DNA from: Lwoffella lincolnii
Lineage (GTDB): Bacteria > Pseudomonadota > Gammaproteobacteria > Pseudomonadales > Moraxellaceae
Length of the DNA: 64,000 nucleotides
Direction of reading: 5' to 3'
Assembly: GCF_002014765.1 (NCBI RefSeq)
Contig: NZ_MUYT01000004.1
Coordinates: 434,001-498,000, forward strand
The notes under the pieces were generated by a model that was not told the origin of the DNA, made no database searches, and was given only the letters and a program-made list of their open reading frames with translations. The position numbers were made by a program, and so were the translations under genes. Position 1 is the first letter of the stretch; every line of letters starts with the position of its first letter. Below, one piece after another: positions 10,393 through 19,816 of the stretch.

Positions 10393-10404
10393 GGAGATGT
10401 CATC

Positions 10405-11043
10405 ATGGCTGGAACTCCCCATGAACTAATTGAGAAAAACACTGGTCTGTTGGTCATTGGTATTGTCATTGCCATCAGTTTTGCAACCTTAGTTGAGATT
10501 GTGCCACTTATTTATGATGGTACTGCCCCTGAAGAAGGCGGTGTCAATCAGCCATTACCCACCATGAAACCTTGGACCGCCCTTGAGCTTGAAGGTCGTG
10601 ATATTTATATCCGTGAAGGCTGTCATGTCTGCCACACACAAATGATTCGTCCCCTGCGTGCTGAAGTTGAACGTTATGGTCCTTATAGCCGTGCAGCAGA
10701 ATCCACTTGGGATCACCCCTTTTTATGGGGTTCTAAACGCACAGGTCCAGACCTTGCTCGTGTGGGTCAGCGTTATTCTGATGAATGGCAACGTCAACAC
10801 TTGATGCGTCCACAATCACTTGTGCCTGAGTCTGTCATGCCTGCATTCCCTTGGCTTGCGGATAATGAAGTTAACGGCGTGAAAGTACAAGAAAAAATGC
10901 GTCTGTTCCGTGACCGTTTTGGCGTGCCTTATAGTGAAGAACAGATTGAATCAGCACCTGATGACGTGTTGGGAGCGACTGAGATGGACGCCATCGTTGC
11001 TTATCTACAGCAACTTGGCACTGCCATGCAAGGTCAACGCTAA
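10405..11043 (+). CDS. ccoO: Cytochrome cbb3 oxidase monohaem subunit II (CcoO)
   Basis: Membrane-anchored monohaem cytochrome c that passes electrons into CcoN. 212 aa: one N-terminal anchor helix (about residues 14-33), then a periplasmic domain with haem motif C73-H-V-C76-H77. The axial methionine is probably the one in [26 protein letters not shown] and the [14 protein letters not shown] segment are typical CcoO. AAGGAG precedes the ATG. It starts 12 bases after ccoN. Confidence 0.97.
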   Translation: MAGTPHELIEKNTGLLVIGIVIAISFATLVEIVPLIYDGTAPEEGGVNQPLPTMKPWTALELEGRDIYIREGCHVCHTQMIRPLRAEVERYGPYSRAAESTWDHPFLWGSKRTGPDLARVGQRYSDEWQRQHLMRPQSLVPESVMPAFPWLADNEVNGVKVQEKMRLFRDRFGVPYSEEQIESAPDDVLGATEMDAIVAYLQQLGTAMQGQR

Positions 11044-11210
11044 TGGACTTAGGGTTATTACAAAGTATCGCTACCGTTGCTGCTTTTGTGGCATTTATTG
11101 GGGTGGCTTGGTGGGCATACTCACCTAAAAACAAACAACGTTTTGAAGATGATGCAAAGCTTGCCTTAGATGACGACATCAAAAAATCATCTAAGCAACA
11201 AAAGCACTAA
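11043..11210 (+). CDS. ccoQ: Cytochrome cbb3 oxidase small subunit (CcoQ/FixQ)
   Basis: A 55-aa single-pass membrane protein: hydrophobic helix at residues 8-25, then the SPKNKQRFEDDAKLALDDD segment characteristic of CcoQ. CcoQ stabilises the assembled oxidase. Its ATG overlaps the ccoO stop by one base (TAATG at 11041-11045), which suggests translational coupling. ccoP follows after 9 bases. Confidence 0.92.
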   Translation: MDLGLLQSIATVAAFVAFIGVAWWAYSPKNKQRFEDDAKLALDDDIKKSSKQQKH

Positions 11211-11219
11211 GGATTAACA

Positions 11220-12290
11220 ATGAGCTTATTTTGGAGTTCTTGGATCAGCATACTGTCCATTGCCTGTTGGCTATTTATCTTGGGAGTTTTGGTATTTAAC
11301 CTAAAATTTAAACCCAAGACACAAGACGATGGCACAACGGGCCATGAATACGACGGTATCCGAGAATATGACAAGCCATTACCAAAATGGTGGCTGGCAA
11401 TCTTTTGGGGTACGATGATATGGGGCTTGGCTTACTGGCTGTTATTCCCTGCCATCATACCACACGCATGGGAGGGTATCACCACAGTGCAAGTAGACGG
11501 TCAAGAAGTGCCTTGGTCTTCACATAACGAGCTTGTCAGTGATTTGCAGTCTAACAACCAAGTGTTCGTTAATAACTTTGAAAACTCAGTTTTGGCCGAT
11601 GCTGGTGCGACCGCCGCCATGCCCATTTTAGCGGATTTACGTCAATTGCGTCGTGCTGGTGATGCGTCTGCTAACGAACAAGAAATCAAAGCCAAACTGA
11701 CTGAGCTTGCCCCTTATGTGGTGAGTCTGTCTGAAAATCCTGAAGCACAAAAAATTGGCAGTCGTCTGTTTTTACAAAACTGTGCGGTTTGCCACGGCTC
11801 TAACGCTCAAGGTTCTTTAGATACAGGTCTGGGGTATCCCAACCTAACTGACGCTGATTGGCTATATGGTGGAGAAGCTGAAAATATCTTAACAACCCTA
11901 CACTTTGGGCGTGTGGGTGGCATGGCAGCATGGCGTGATACCATTGGTGAAGATGGTGTGCGTGCCACCGCCGAATATGTCTTATCCATCTCTGGCAATC
12001 AAAATAATGTTGAGCTTGATAACACCATGGTTGCTCAAGGTAAGGCGATTTTTGATAAAAACTGTGTGGTCTGTCATGGTCAAGATGCCAAAGGCACATA
12101 CGCCACTGGTGCTCCTAACCTAACCGACAACATTTGGTTGTATGGCAACAGCCGTGATGATATCCGTGAGACCATACGCCACGGTCGTGCTGGGGTGATG
12201 CCAGAGTGGCAAACCAAGCTTGGCGATGAACGTGTGATGCTGCTTGCCGCTTATGTGTACGCCATTTCAGAACGCCCCACTGCCCAATAA
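11220..12290 (+). CDS. ccoP: Cytochrome cbb3 oxidase dihaem subunit III (CcoP)
   Basis: Membrane-anchored dihaem cytochrome c that accepts electrons from cytochrome bc1 or soluble cytochromes and hands them to CcoO. 356 aa with two N-terminal membrane helices (about residues 8-28 and 58-80), FixP_N features (YDGIREYDKPLPKWW), and two haem motifs, C188-A-V-C191-H192 and C282-V-V-C285-H286. Each motif sits in its own cytochrome c domain with the GYPNLTDADWLYGG and APNLTDNIWLYGN repeats. AAGGA precedes the ATG. It is the last gene of the operon and is followed by a strong terminator. Confidence 0.97.
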   Translation: MSLFWSSWISILSIACWLFILGVLVFNLKFKPKTQDDGTTGHEYDGIREYDKPLPKWWLAIFWGTMIWGLAYWLLFPAIIPHAWEGITTVQVDGQEVPWSSHNELVSDLQSNNQVFVNNFENSVLADAGATAAMPILADLRQLRRAGDASANEQEIKAKLTELAPYVVSLSENPEAQKIGSRLFLQNCAVCHGSNAQGSLDTGLGYPNLTDADWLYGGEAENILTTLHFGRVGGMAAWRDTIGEDGVRATAEYVLSISGNQNNVELDNTMVAQGKAIFDKNCVVCHGQDAKGTYATGAPNLTDNIWLYGNSRDDIRETIRHGRAGVMPEWQTKLGDERVMLLAAYVYAISERPTAQ

Positions 12291-12319
12291 CCTGCCATTG
12301 CATCATTGACCAACAATCC

Positions 12320-12346
12320 AAAAGACAAGCCATGGCTTGTCTTTTT
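12320..12346 (+). terminator. Rho-independent terminator of ccoNOQP
   Basis: A perfect palindrome, AAAAGACAAG, CCATGG, CTTGTCTTTT (12320-12345), ends in a T run. It starts 30 bases after the ccoP stop. Confidence 0.85.
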
Positions 12347-12406
12347 CATACTGCTCTTTTTTATACCACTTACTTGGGGCTTACCCAGCATTCAAACCGT
12401 ATTTTA

Positions 12407-12415
12407 TGGTATAAT
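12407..12415 (+). promoter_or_regulatory. Extended -10 promoter upstream of ccoG
   Basis: TGGTATAAT is a perfect extended -10 element (TGnTATAAT). No good -35 lies 17 bases upstream, as is common with extended -10 promoters. The predicted transcript starts near 12422, about 160 bases before ccoG. Confidence 0.65.
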
Positions 12416-12458
12416 ACATGCAGTTTTATAGAGCTAAAATTTTTAAAAAGCCATTTTT

Positions 12459-12500
12459 AAAAAGCCAAAGACGCTCAACCACGCATTAACAGGCTTTTTT
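12459..12500 (+). terminator. Terminator-like hairpin in the ccoG leader
   Basis: AAAAAGCC at 12459-12466 can pair with GGCTTTTT at 12492-12499, followed by further T. A second AAAAAGCC copy at 12445-12452, in a 14-bp direct repeat (tttttaaaaagcca twice), could pair with the same partner. Either an attenuator or the end of a transcript of about 80 bases is possible. Confidence 0.45.
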
Positions 12501-12582
12501 GTTATCCCCCATTCTCTACCCCACGCTTAGAACAGGTATGGTAGATGCACTTGCGATGACCTAATCGCTATCGAGGTCAACC

Positions 12583-14121
12583 ATGACAACGCCCACTCCA
12601 AAGCAAAATTCTGATAACTCTGCCAACCCTAATAACCCTAATACTGATGGTCATAATACCAATCAAAAAGCCAAAAAGAATAACAAACAGCCAAATAAAA
12701 TCCAAGCCACTGACATCAGCCAGCCAGCAGAACCTTTTAAATTACCCGTGCATCAAATTGATGCAACCAAAAAAGCGGTGCATCCTAGGTTTACCTCTGG
12801 CAAATACCAAAATATTCGCTTGGTGAGTATGTATTTTTTATTGGTGTTATTTTTGCTATTGCCTTGGATACGCTATGATGGCAGACAGGCAATTTGGTTT
12901 AATTTTCCTGAGTCACAGATTTATCTGTTTGGAATGACCTTTTTGCCACAAGATTTTTATTATTTTGCCTTCTTTTTTATTGTGGCGGCGTTTGCTTTAT
13001 TTGCAATAACGGTGTATGCAGGGCGTGTGTGGTGTGGCTATGCCTGCCCACAAACCATTTGGACGCATTTATTTCAACATGTTGAAAAATGGGTCATCGG
13101 TGAGCGTAATCAACGCATCAAATTTGACAAACAGCCAAACAGCCCAAAAAAACTCTTCAAAAAAGTCTTGATTAACGTCATCTGGCTCATCATCTCAATC
13201 ATAACCGCTTTAACCTTTGTCAGTTATGCAGTGGGAACAGATGCCTTATACTTTAACTGGCAAAGCATCGCTGGTATCCCCTTTCCCAACTGGTCAACCT
13301 TGACTTGGGTGGGCATGGGCATCTTTGTGTTCTCAACCCACATCAATGCAGGCTATATGCGAGAACATATGTGCATTCATATTTGTCCTTATGGCCGTTT
13401 TCAAAGTGTGATGTTTGATAAAGATACCTTAATTGTTTCTTATGATTATCACCGTGGTGAGCCAAGGGGTGCACGTAAAAAAGGCACACAACCAACACAT
13501 TTGGGTGAGTGCGTAGATTGCACCATGTGTGTGCAAGTGTGTCCGACAGGCATTGATATTCGTGATGGTTTACAAGTGGAGTGTATCCAGTGTGCGGCGT
13601 GTATTGATGCTTGTAATGACATCATGGATAAAGTGGGTTATCCCCGTGGGTTAATACGTTACACCACAGAACGACAACTGGTTGATGGTGAAAAAACCAA
13701 AATTCTTAGCCCACGTATCTTTGCTTATGTCATTTTACTTGCGGTATTAATAGGTGGGTCGATTTATTCGTTAATGGGACGTGTGCCATTAGAGATTGAC
13801 ATTCGCCGAGACCGTGGGCAGTTATCAACCAAAAATGCTCAAGGCATGATACAAAACAGCTATGTCATTAAGCTGACCAACAAAACCCAAGAAAAGCAAT
13901 ATTATACTGTTACATTACAAGAAACAGATGGCTTATCATTAGACAGTCGATTTGACCGTATTCCATTACAACCCAGTGAGAGCTTTGACATGCCCATCAC
14001 CATCATCGGTGACCCAAACGTAATCACACAAGCATCAACCCCCATCACACTGACTGTTACCAGTGAAGATGGCAAATACACCGCCAGTAAACAAAACGTC
14101 TTCACCACTGCAGGGCATTGA
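12583..14121 (+). CDS. ccoG: Cytochrome c oxidase accessory protein CcoG (FixG/RdxA family)
   Basis: Membrane iron-sulfur protein implicated in reducing copper for cbb3 oxidase assembly. 512 aa. A 60-residue hydrophilic Asn/Lys-rich N-terminus is followed by membrane segments, with CGYACPQTIWTHLFQHVEKWV and CIHICPYGRFQSVMFD. Two ferredoxin-like cysteine clusters follow (CVDCTMCVQVCP and CIQCAACIDAC), then a further membrane helix and a periplasmic immunoglobulin-like C-terminal domain (FixG_C). GAGGT lies about 5 bases before the ATG. It sits directly downstream of ccoNOQP, as in other proteobacteria, with its own promoter. Confidence 0.95.
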   Translation: MTTPTPKQNSDNSANPNNPNTDGHNTNQKAKKNNKQPNKIQATDISQPAEPFKLPVHQIDATKKAVHPRFTSGKYQNIRLVSMYFLLVLFLLLPWIRYDGRQAIWFNFPESQIYLFGMTFLPQDFYYFAFFFIVAAFALFAITVYAGRVWCGYACPQTIWTHLFQHVEKWVIGERNQRIKFDKQPNSPKKLFKKVLINVIWLIISIITALTFVSYAVGTDALYFNWQSIAGIPFPNWSTLTWVGMGIFVFSTHINAGYMREHMCIHICPYGRFQSVMFDKDTLIVSYDYHRGEPRGARKKGTQPTHLGECVDCTMCVQVCPTGIDIRDGLQVECIQCAACIDACNDIMDKVGYPRGLIRYTTERQLVDGEKTKILSPRIFAYVILLAVLIGGSIYSLMGRVPLEIDIRRDRGQLSTKNAQGMIQNSYVIKLTNKTQEKQYYTVTLQETDGLSLDSRFDRIPLQPSESFDMPITIIGDPNVITQASTPITLTVTSEDGKYTASKQNVFTTAGH

Positions 14122-14125
14122 TATC

Positions 14126-14755
14126 ATGACACGGCACACGTCCACTTCTCGCCCAACTCAATCCACACCCAAGGCAAATCATGTCTGGTATAAAAACCAC
14201 ATGGTTATTATCTTTGTCATTGGTCTGCCTTTATTGGTGGTGGTGGCTTGTATTTATCTGGTGGTGTATTCGGTAAAAATACAAGACAGTGTGGTCAGAG
14301 ATGATTGGTATATGGACGGTAAAACCTTGTATCAAGATGTGTCTCGGGACACATTGCTGTATGAGCTTAGCATTACTGCTGACATGACCATCGATACAGA
14401 TGGCCAGATTGATTATTATTTACACTACCCTAAAGAAAGTTTCACCACTGGCAAACTGCCTGATGGCACATCGTTAGATTATCCAAGCACACTACAGATT
14501 GACTTTTCTCACGCTACCGATGTTACCAAAGACCGCAACACCACCTTGGCACATCAATCCGATAACCATTACACGGCAAAAGTGGATTTGCATGCTTTAT
14601 CTGCCAAATATTACATACAGGTCAGCCATGACCAACCCCCTAATTGGCGTATGCGACAAATTGCCAAACTGCCTGCTGGCACAACCACCAATATTCAATT
14701 TGAGCCACTGCCATCAGTCATTAGCAATGGCGATAATAAAGGCAATGGCAACTGA
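14126..14755 (+). CDS. FixH family protein
   Basis: Small membrane protein needed in some species for maturation of cbb3 oxidase. 209 aa: a cytosolic N-terminus, one membrane helix (about residues 27-50), the conserved short YSVKIQDSVVRDDWYMDGK segment just after it, and a periplasmic beta-rich domain. The start at ATG 14126 lies 4 bases after the ccoG stop; the open frame runs further back but inside ccoG. Position after ccoG supports the FixH assignment. The 3' end is 2 bases from the convergent ttcA stop. Confidence 0.82.
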   Translation: MTRHTSTSRPTQSTPKANHVWYKNHMVIIFVIGLPLLVVVACIYLVVYSVKIQDSVVRDDWYMDGKTLYQDVSRDTLLYELSITADMTIDTDGQIDYYLHYPKESFTTGKLPDGTSLDYPSTLQIDFSHATDVTKDRNTTLAHQSDNHYTAKVDLHALSAKYYIQVSHDQPPNWRMRQIAKLPAGTTTNIQFEPLPSVISNGDNKGNGN

Positions 14756-14757
14756 TG

Positions 14758-15942
14758 CTATAGTAAGGGATTGATGGTGGGAATTTTATGATTGGGCTTA
14801 TGATTGGTTTTGGCGTTGCCATCATCAGCATAACTGCCAAGCTTAGGCTCAGTCGGCAAACCCATCTCAATCAACTGTGCATTTTGCCCAACTTGAATGT
14901 TATCACCTTCAAAATGACGTTGATTGTCATCACGGTTAAGTTGTAGACGTTCAAAATCAAATAAGTTGCGGTCTGCCAGTTGTGATGGAGCAACGTTTTG
15001 TAAGGCACGAAAAATAGAAGCCAAACGTTGCGGGTGAGCATTATCCCACTGTCTGAGCATGTCATTAATCATGGCACGTTGTAGATTTTCTTGGCTACCA
15101 CACAGACCACAAGGCACAATGGGAAACTGCTTATAACGAGCGTATTTGATGATATCTTTTTCTTCAACATATGCCAAGGGGCGGATAAGCACATTTTGCT
15201 CATCATCGCTCAGCAATTTGGGTGGCATGGCTTTTAGTGTGCCACCGTGAAATAAATTTAAGAAAAAAGTCGCCAAGATGTCATCACGGTGATGCCCTAA
15301 GGCAATTTTGGTTGCCCCAATCTGCTTGGCAAACCCATATAGCGACCCACGTCGCAGGCGTGAGCAGGCAGAACAATAAGTTTTGCCTTCTGGCACAACG
15401 GATTTAACAATGCTATAGGTGTCTTTTTCTAGAATATAATGGGCAATGCCTTGACGGTTAAGATACTCTGGTAAAATATGCTCTGGATAATTGGGTTGTT
15501 TTTGGTCAAGATTGACCGCCACCACATCAAAATTAACTGGGGCAATGCGTTTTAAAAACAGTAAAATATCCAACAGGGTATGGCTGTCCTTACCACCAGA
15601 AACACAAACCATCACCACATCACCTTCACTAATCATATTAAAATCACGGATAGCCCAAGATACTTGCTTACGGATTTTCTTTTGTAATTTACGAAAGCGT
15701 AGTGAATTGATGGTGTCATGGGCATTGTTGGTATCATCACCATCATCACCATTGCCAGTACTGCCAATTTCATCAGCCCCATCAGACCAATGGTCATTCC
15801 GATGATTATCATGGGAATGTTTGGCTTGTTCAAACATGTTCGCTGGGTCAGCATTGGCAGGATTAAAAACGTTGGGATTAAAAACCATGGCAGTATCAGC
15901 AGAATTGGGGTTATTGGGATTCATAGTAGTCATAGCCGTCAT
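14758..15942 (-). CDS. ttcA: tRNA 2-thiocytidine(32) synthetase TtcA
   Basis: ATP-dependent Fe-S enzyme that thiolates cytidine 32 in tRNA. The PP-loop SGGKDS motif and the cluster cysteines in [11 protein letters not shown] and CGLCGS are present. The protein is 394 aa, about 80 more than usual. The excess is an N-terminal low-complexity region rich in Asn, Asp, Gly and Pro, ending at the conserved [19 protein letters not shown]. The start is uncertain because no clear ribosome binding site precedes the first ATGs. Confidence 0.94.
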   Translation of the reverse strand: MTAMTTMNPNNPNSADTAMVFNPNVFNPANADPANMFEQAKHSHDNHRNDHWSDGADEIGSTGNGDDGDDTNNAHDTINSLRFRKLQKKIRKQVSWAIRDFNMISEGDVVMVCVSGGKDSHTLLDILLFLKRIAPVNFDVVAVNLDQKQPNYPEHILPEYLNRQGIAHYILEKDTYSIVKSVVPEGKTYCSACSRLRRGSLYGFAKQIGATKIALGHHRDDILATFFLNLFHGGTLKAMPPKLLSDDEQNVLIRPLAYVEEKDIIKYARYKQFPIVPCGLCGSQENLQRAMINDMLRQWDNAHPQRLASIFRALQNVAPSQLADRNLFDFERLQLNRDDNQRHFEGDNIQVGQNAQLIEMGLPTEPKLGSYADDGNAKTNHKPNHKIPTINPLL

Positions 15943-16096
15943 AAATAGTCATTAATTGTTGGCACAAAAATGGCAGGAGCAATGTTGTTTGTTGTATTAT
16001 AGCAAATTTTGTTAGACTACCTGCTTAAAGTCCATGACTTTTATCACTGCGTTTATCAACATTTTTATCAATACTTTTTACTGATGGCAACTTCAT

Positions 16097-16864
16097 ATGA
16101 ATTCTGTGACTGTTTTTAAAAACCCAGCTTCTGGCTTCCCTCAACATGGCAATGCCGTTGTTTTATTATCAGGTGGTTTGGACTCGGTTACTTGTTTGTA
16201 TTGGGCAAAAGCCAATTTTCAAAGGGTAACCGCCGTTAGCTTTCATTATGGGCAACGCCATGACAGTGAGTTGCAATTTGCCATCAAAAACGCCAAAAAA
16301 GCAGGGGTGGCTCATCGAATCATCGACATAGACATCGCTCAGTTAGGGGGGTCATCATTGACAGATCATGCCTTAACCGTGCCAATGGGTGATGTGAATA
16401 AATTTGACCATCAACAAATCAACAACGATGCCATTCCCAACACTTATGTGCCTGCCCGCAACACCATTTTTTTATCTTATGCCTTGGCAGTGGCGGAAGT
16501 GACTGATGCCACTCATATTGTGATTGGGGTAAGTTCGGTGGATTATTCTGGCTATCCAGACTGTCGTCCAGAATATATCCAAGCATTTGAAACCATGGCA
16601 AATTTGGCAACCAAAGCAGGCGTTATGGGAAACCGATTGCATGTCGATACACCACTACAAACGCTCAGTAAAGCAGACACCATCGCCTTGGGGGTAAGCT
16701 TAGGCGTGGACTATGCAGACACAGTTTCTTGTTATCAAGCAGATGCCAATGGCTTGGCATGTGGACACTGTGACAGTTGTGTATTACGCAGACAGGGATT
16801 TAAACAAGCCAAAATCACAGACCCAACACGCTATCAAAAACCATCAACCTTATCAACCCTTTAG
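16097..16864 (+). CDS. queC: 7-cyano-7-deazaguanine (preQ0) synthase QueC
   Basis: Converts 7-carboxy-7-deazaguanine to preQ0 in the queuosine pathway, using ATP and ammonia. 255 aa with the PP-loop motif [15 protein letters not shown] near residue 24, the [14 protein letters not shown] and [12 protein letters not shown] segments, and the zinc-binding C-terminal cysteines SCYQAD...CGHCDSC. It is divergent from ttcA, another PP-loop tRNA-modification enzyme, across 154 bases. Confidence 0.96.
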   Translation: MNSVTVFKNPASGFPQHGNAVVLLSGGLDSVTCLYWAKANFQRVTAVSFHYGQRHDSELQFAIKNAKKAGVAHRIIDIDIAQLGGSSLTDHALTVPMGDVNKFDHQQINNDAIPNTYVPARNTIFLSYALAVAEVTDATHIVIGVSSVDYSGYPDCRPEYIQAFETMANLATKAGVMGNRLHVDTPLQTLSKADTIALGVSLGVDYADTVSCYQADANGLACGHCDSCVLRRQGFKQAKITDPTRYQKPSTLSTL

Positions 16865-16892
16865 CAAAATCCATCTTTAGCAAAATCCAATA

Positions 16893-16919
16893 AAAAAAGC
16901 ATCTAAAAGATGCTTTTTT
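16893..16919. terminator. Bidirectional terminator between queC and htpX
   Basis: AAAAAAGCATCT, AAA, AGATGCTTTTTT forms a long hairpin flanked by A and T runs, so it can work for both convergent genes. Just upstream, tttagcaaaatccat occurs twice, 16 bases apart. Confidence 0.85.
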
Positions 16920-16963
16920 ATGATGGCTTAACTGCTTATCTAAAACCGCTTATCTAAAGTTGC

Positions 16964-17875
16964 CTATTTAAGCTTAGTTAGTGCGGTGATTCTGTCGTCT
17001 AATGTTGGGTGTGAGCGAAAAAGTTGGGCAATGCTAAAGCCTTGTTGTTGGCCACTGGCAATGGCAAAGGCTTTCATGGATTCTGGCATTGGGTCAGGTT
17101 GTTGACTGGCTGGACGTAAGGCATTTAACGCCGCAATCATGTTTTGTTTGCCCGCCAGTTTTGCTCCCATCTCATCAGCACGGAACTCACGCACACGAGA
17201 GAACCACATGACAATGGCGGTTGCTAAAAATCCCAACATAATGTCCATCACCATGCTGGTGATGAAATACCCCATACCAGGAGAGTCGCTTTCATTTTTA
17301 GGAGAGTCGCTTTCATTTTTAAACACCAGCAGATCCACAAAATAACCAATCACTCGGGCAAAGAATATCACAAACGCATTGACCACACCTTGTATCAATG
17401 CCAAAGTTACCATATCGCCATTGGCAACGTGACCAATCTCATGTGCCAGGACCGCTTCGACTTCTTCTGGTGTCATGGTTTGTAGCAACCCTGTGGACAC
17501 CGCCACCAAAGCGGCATTTTTATTCCAGCCAGTGGCAAAGGCATTGGGCTGTGGGCTATCAAATATGCCCACTTCAGGCATGTCAATGTTGACGCTTTTG
17601 GCTTGCTTAGCCACCGTGTCCACAAGCCACTTATCAAGAGCAGAGCTTGGATTATCAATCAGTTGCACGCCCATGCTCTTTTTGGCAAGCCCTTTAGATA
17701 AAAACAGCGAAATCATTGAACCCATCATGCCATAGGCAAAACACATGACCATCAAACTTGTGTAATTCAGACCACCTTGACCAAACGCACCACCAAGATT
17801 AAATATCGACATGACGATACCAAGCACCACCATGACCGCAATGTTCGTCAGTAAAAATAAGCCAATTCGCATCAT
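16964..17875 (-). CDS. htpX: Membrane zinc metalloprotease HtpX
   Basis: Heat-shock inner-membrane M48 protease that degrades misfolded membrane proteins. 303 aa with two N-terminal membrane helices, the zinc motif [11 protein letters not shown] with its catalytic glutamate, further hydrophobic segments, and the downstream [18 protein letters not shown] glutamate ligand region. AGGAGAGG precedes the ATG. An odd in-frame 21-bp duplication produces [14 protein letters not shown] in the loop between helices 3 and 4. Confidence 0.95.
   Translation of the reverse strand: MMRIGLFLLTNIAVMVVLGIVMSIFNLGGAFGQGGLNYTSLMVMCFAYGMMGSMISLFLSKGLAKKSMGVQLIDNPSSALDKWLVDTVAKQAKSVNIDMPEVGIFDSPQPNAFATGWNKNAALVAVSTGLLQTMTPEEVEAVLAHEIGHVANGDMVTLALIQGVVNAFVIFFARVIGYFVDLLVFKNESDSPKNESDSPGMGYFITSMVMDIMLGFLATAIVMWFSRVREFRADEMGAKLAGKQNMIAALNALRPASQQPDPMPESMKAFAIASGQQQGFSIAQLFRSHPTLDDRITALTKLK
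17281..17322 (-). repeat. 21-bp tandem duplication inside htpX
   Basis: Two 21-base copies (17281-17301 and 17302-17322), differing at the last base only, encode a repeated seven-residue Asn-Glu-Ser-Asp-Ser-Pro-Lys/Gly unit. Confidence 0.9.
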
Positions 17876-17928
17876 AATGAACCTCTCCTAATTAACAATA
17901 TCTAATTAATCACAATGATTTGACTTCC

Positions 17929-17962
17929 TTGCTAATAACAGCAAATTGCTAATAACAGCAAA
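17929..17962. repeat. Exact 17-bp tandem duplication upstream of htpX
   Basis: The unit ttgctaataacagcaaa occurs twice with no gap (17929-17945, 17946-17962). Each unit is itself a small inverted repeat (TTGCT...AGCAA). It lies 54-87 bases before the htpX start and could hold regulatory sites. Confidence 0.85.
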
Positions 17963-17990
17963 TAATGGGCATAAGACATTGATTTTTCAA

Positions 17991-18025
17991 TGGACGAGTT
18001 TTTTATCGATAAAAAAACTCGTCCA
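17991..18025. promoter_or_regulatory. Long palindrome overlapping the terminator
   Basis: TGGACGAGTTTTTT, ATCGAT, AAAAAAACTCGTCCA is an almost perfect palindrome of 35 bases (T6 against A7). It shares the AACTCGT segment (18016-18022) with the terminator at 18011-18048, so the two hairpins exclude each other. Confidence 0.7.
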
Positions 18026-18048
18026 AACGTCAAACGTTTAAACGAGTT
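18011..18048 (-). terminator. Terminator of the transglycosylase gene
   Basis: On the minus strand AACTCGTTTAAACG, TTTGA, CGTTTGGACGAGTT forms a 14-pair stem (two G-U in RNA) followed by five more T. It lies 53 bases after the stop of the lytic transglycosylase gene. Its distal arm also belongs to a second hairpin (17991-18025). Confidence 0.8.
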
Positions 18049-18100
18049 ACCAATATTCAAAATCAATAAAAACTAAAAAATAAACCGCCAGTATCAATCA

Positions 18101-18958
18101 TTAACGCAAAGCGGCATACGCCGAGTTAACATAAGCACTGCCAGTGGCATTGACCGTATGACTGTTTGCGCCATAGTTACTTGTGCCATGGTTACTTGTG
18201 CCATGGTTGCCCACACCATAACTACTTGTGCCATCACTGATATAACCATGGCCTAAATCTGAGCTTGCACCGATACTTTGAGAGCCAGAGACAAACAAAC
18301 TGCTGTCATGCTTATACAAGCCATGATAACGGCTTAGCACGCTTTTGACATAGTTGCGTGTTTCCCTAAATGGGGGAATGCCACCGTATTTATCAACATT
18401 CCCCTCACCTGCGTTATATCCTGCGATGGCAAACTCAACGTTGTTATTAAATCGACGCATCAGCCATGCGATGTATTTGGCAGCCCCTTCAATATTTTCA
18501 GCAGGACTCCATGTGTTATTCACCGAAAAACGCCGAGCAGTCGCTGGCATCAGCTGCATCAACCCTTGAGCGCCAACGGGTGAACGGGCATTGGGATTGA
18601 ACGCCGATTCAGTGTGCATCATCGCTTTCATCAATGCAGGGTCAACACCATGACGAGCGGCAGACGATCGAATCAGTGCATCATAGGCATTGCGATTGGC
18701 AGAACGACTGGCAACACTTTGACCATAATGGCTGGCTGATGTGTTGTTGGTTAGGTTGCGAACTTGTGAGTCTGGGTAGTAAGTTTCTTTGACTTTTTTG
18801 TTAAATGCTTGAAAATTACCTGATGGGGTGGTATTGGTTAACAGCACTTGTCCACTGCTGTTTTTATAAACGTACATATTGCCAGCAGTTGCTGATGTTG
18901 TCATCATGGCAAAGATGACCGTTAGTACCGTTATTAAGACAGAAGGTATGGCGCTCAT
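18101..18958 (-). CDS. Exported lytic transglycosylase (SLT domain)
   Basis: Cleaves the MurNAc-GlcNAc bond in peptidoglycan to form 1,6-anhydro ends. From ATG 18958 the protein has 285 aa: a signal peptide (SVLITVLTVIFAMMTTSATA), a short domain (MYVYKNSSGQVLLTNTTP) resembling DUF4124, then the SLT fold with MMHTESAFNPNA (catalytic Glu117), GAQGLMQLMPATA and AIAGYNAGEGNV. The start was chosen because it gives a compact signal peptide and has GAGTGG just upstream; the frame is open to 19054. The C-terminal tail is Ser/Gly/Asn/His-rich and repetitive. Confidence 0.88.
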   Translation of the reverse strand: MSAIPSVLITVLTVIFAMMTTSATAGNMYVYKNSSGQVLLTNTTPSGNFQAFNKKVKETYYPDSQVRNLTNNTSASHYGQSVASRSANRNAYDALIRSSAARHGVDPALMKAMMHTESAFNPNARSPVGAQGLMQLMPATARRFSVNNTWSPAENIEGAAKYIAWLMRRFNNNVEFAIAGYNAGEGNVDKYGGIPPFRETRNYVKSVLSRYHGLYKHDSSLFVSGSQSIGASSDLGHGYISDGTSSYGVGNHGTSNHGTSNYGANSHTVNATGSAYVNSAYAALR

Positions 18959-19108
18959 AAATCCACTCATTGGTTGATTAAAAAGGACATGGCAACAACT
19001 AACTATAACATAAAATAACCTTAATCGCCGTATTCGCAAGATTAATGACCACAATAAACGGATAAAACGATAAACGGATAAATTACAAAATAAGCAAAAA
19101 ATTCACAT

Positions 19109-19816
19109 TCACCATAACATCATAAAAAAAGGCAACCAAACCGCTGTCAGCAACCCATTTACCGCCAGCCCAAATGCCGCATAACGACCTGCCACAGGGC
19201 TGATTTGCCATGCCTCTACCGTACCAAACGCATGTGCCATCATGCCCATTGCCAAGCCTTTGGCTCGGTCATCCTGCACATTTTTTAACAATATCCGCCC
19301 AAACACTGCCCCAACCACCCCTGACACAATGATGATGAGATTTGCCATCGTTAAAGGAGCGCCAATGATGCTTGCCACACTCAACCCCACGGGTGTGGTT
19401 ACCGCACGAGTGGCAAACGACAGCACGGTATCATGACTCAACGCCCATGCCCATGCCAGCCCCATGGGAAGCAATGCCCCAACCAAAGTGGCAAGCATTG
19501 CAAGCATTAACAGACGTTTGATGGGTAACCCTTTAAAATTCATAGACGCAAGCGGAATGGCAAGCAGTACCGTCACATAACCCAACAAATGGTCAAAGAC
19601 AGGCTTGGCAACTTGATAGTAATGGTGATAATCCCAAGACAGCACAAACAACATCAGCAACACCGCCATCATTGCTGTCACCACCATCGGCACATTGGGC
19701 AGATATTTGGCAAATATCCTAGCGAACACATGTGCCAGCAAAGTCAACGCACATGCCAACATCACCAGCACCATACCACTGCCATGCGTAACATCATGAT
19801 GAATGACGGCCATCAT
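19109..19816 (-). CDS. LrgB/CidB family membrane protein
   Basis: 235-aa integral membrane protein with about seven hydrophobic segments and the family motifs RAVTTPVGLSVASIIG and GMMAHAFGTVEA. Members act with LrgA/CidA proteins and affect murein hydrolase activity, programmed lysis or small-metabolite export. Its ATG overlaps the TGA of the preceding LrgA-like gene (TGATG), showing tight coupling. The actual substrate in this organism is unknown. Confidence 0.9.
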   Translation of the reverse strand: MMAVIHHDVTHGSGMVLVMLACALTLLAHVFARIFAKYLPNVPMVVTAMMAVLLMLFVLSWDYHHYYQVAKPVFDHLLGYVTVLLAIPLASMNFKGLPIKRLLMLAMLATLVGALLPMGLAWAWALSHDTVLSFATRAVTTPVGLSVASIIGAPLTMANLIIIVSGVVGAVFGRILLKNVQDDRAKGLAMGMMAHAFGTVEAWQISPVAGRYAAFGLAVNGLLTAVWLPFFMMLW

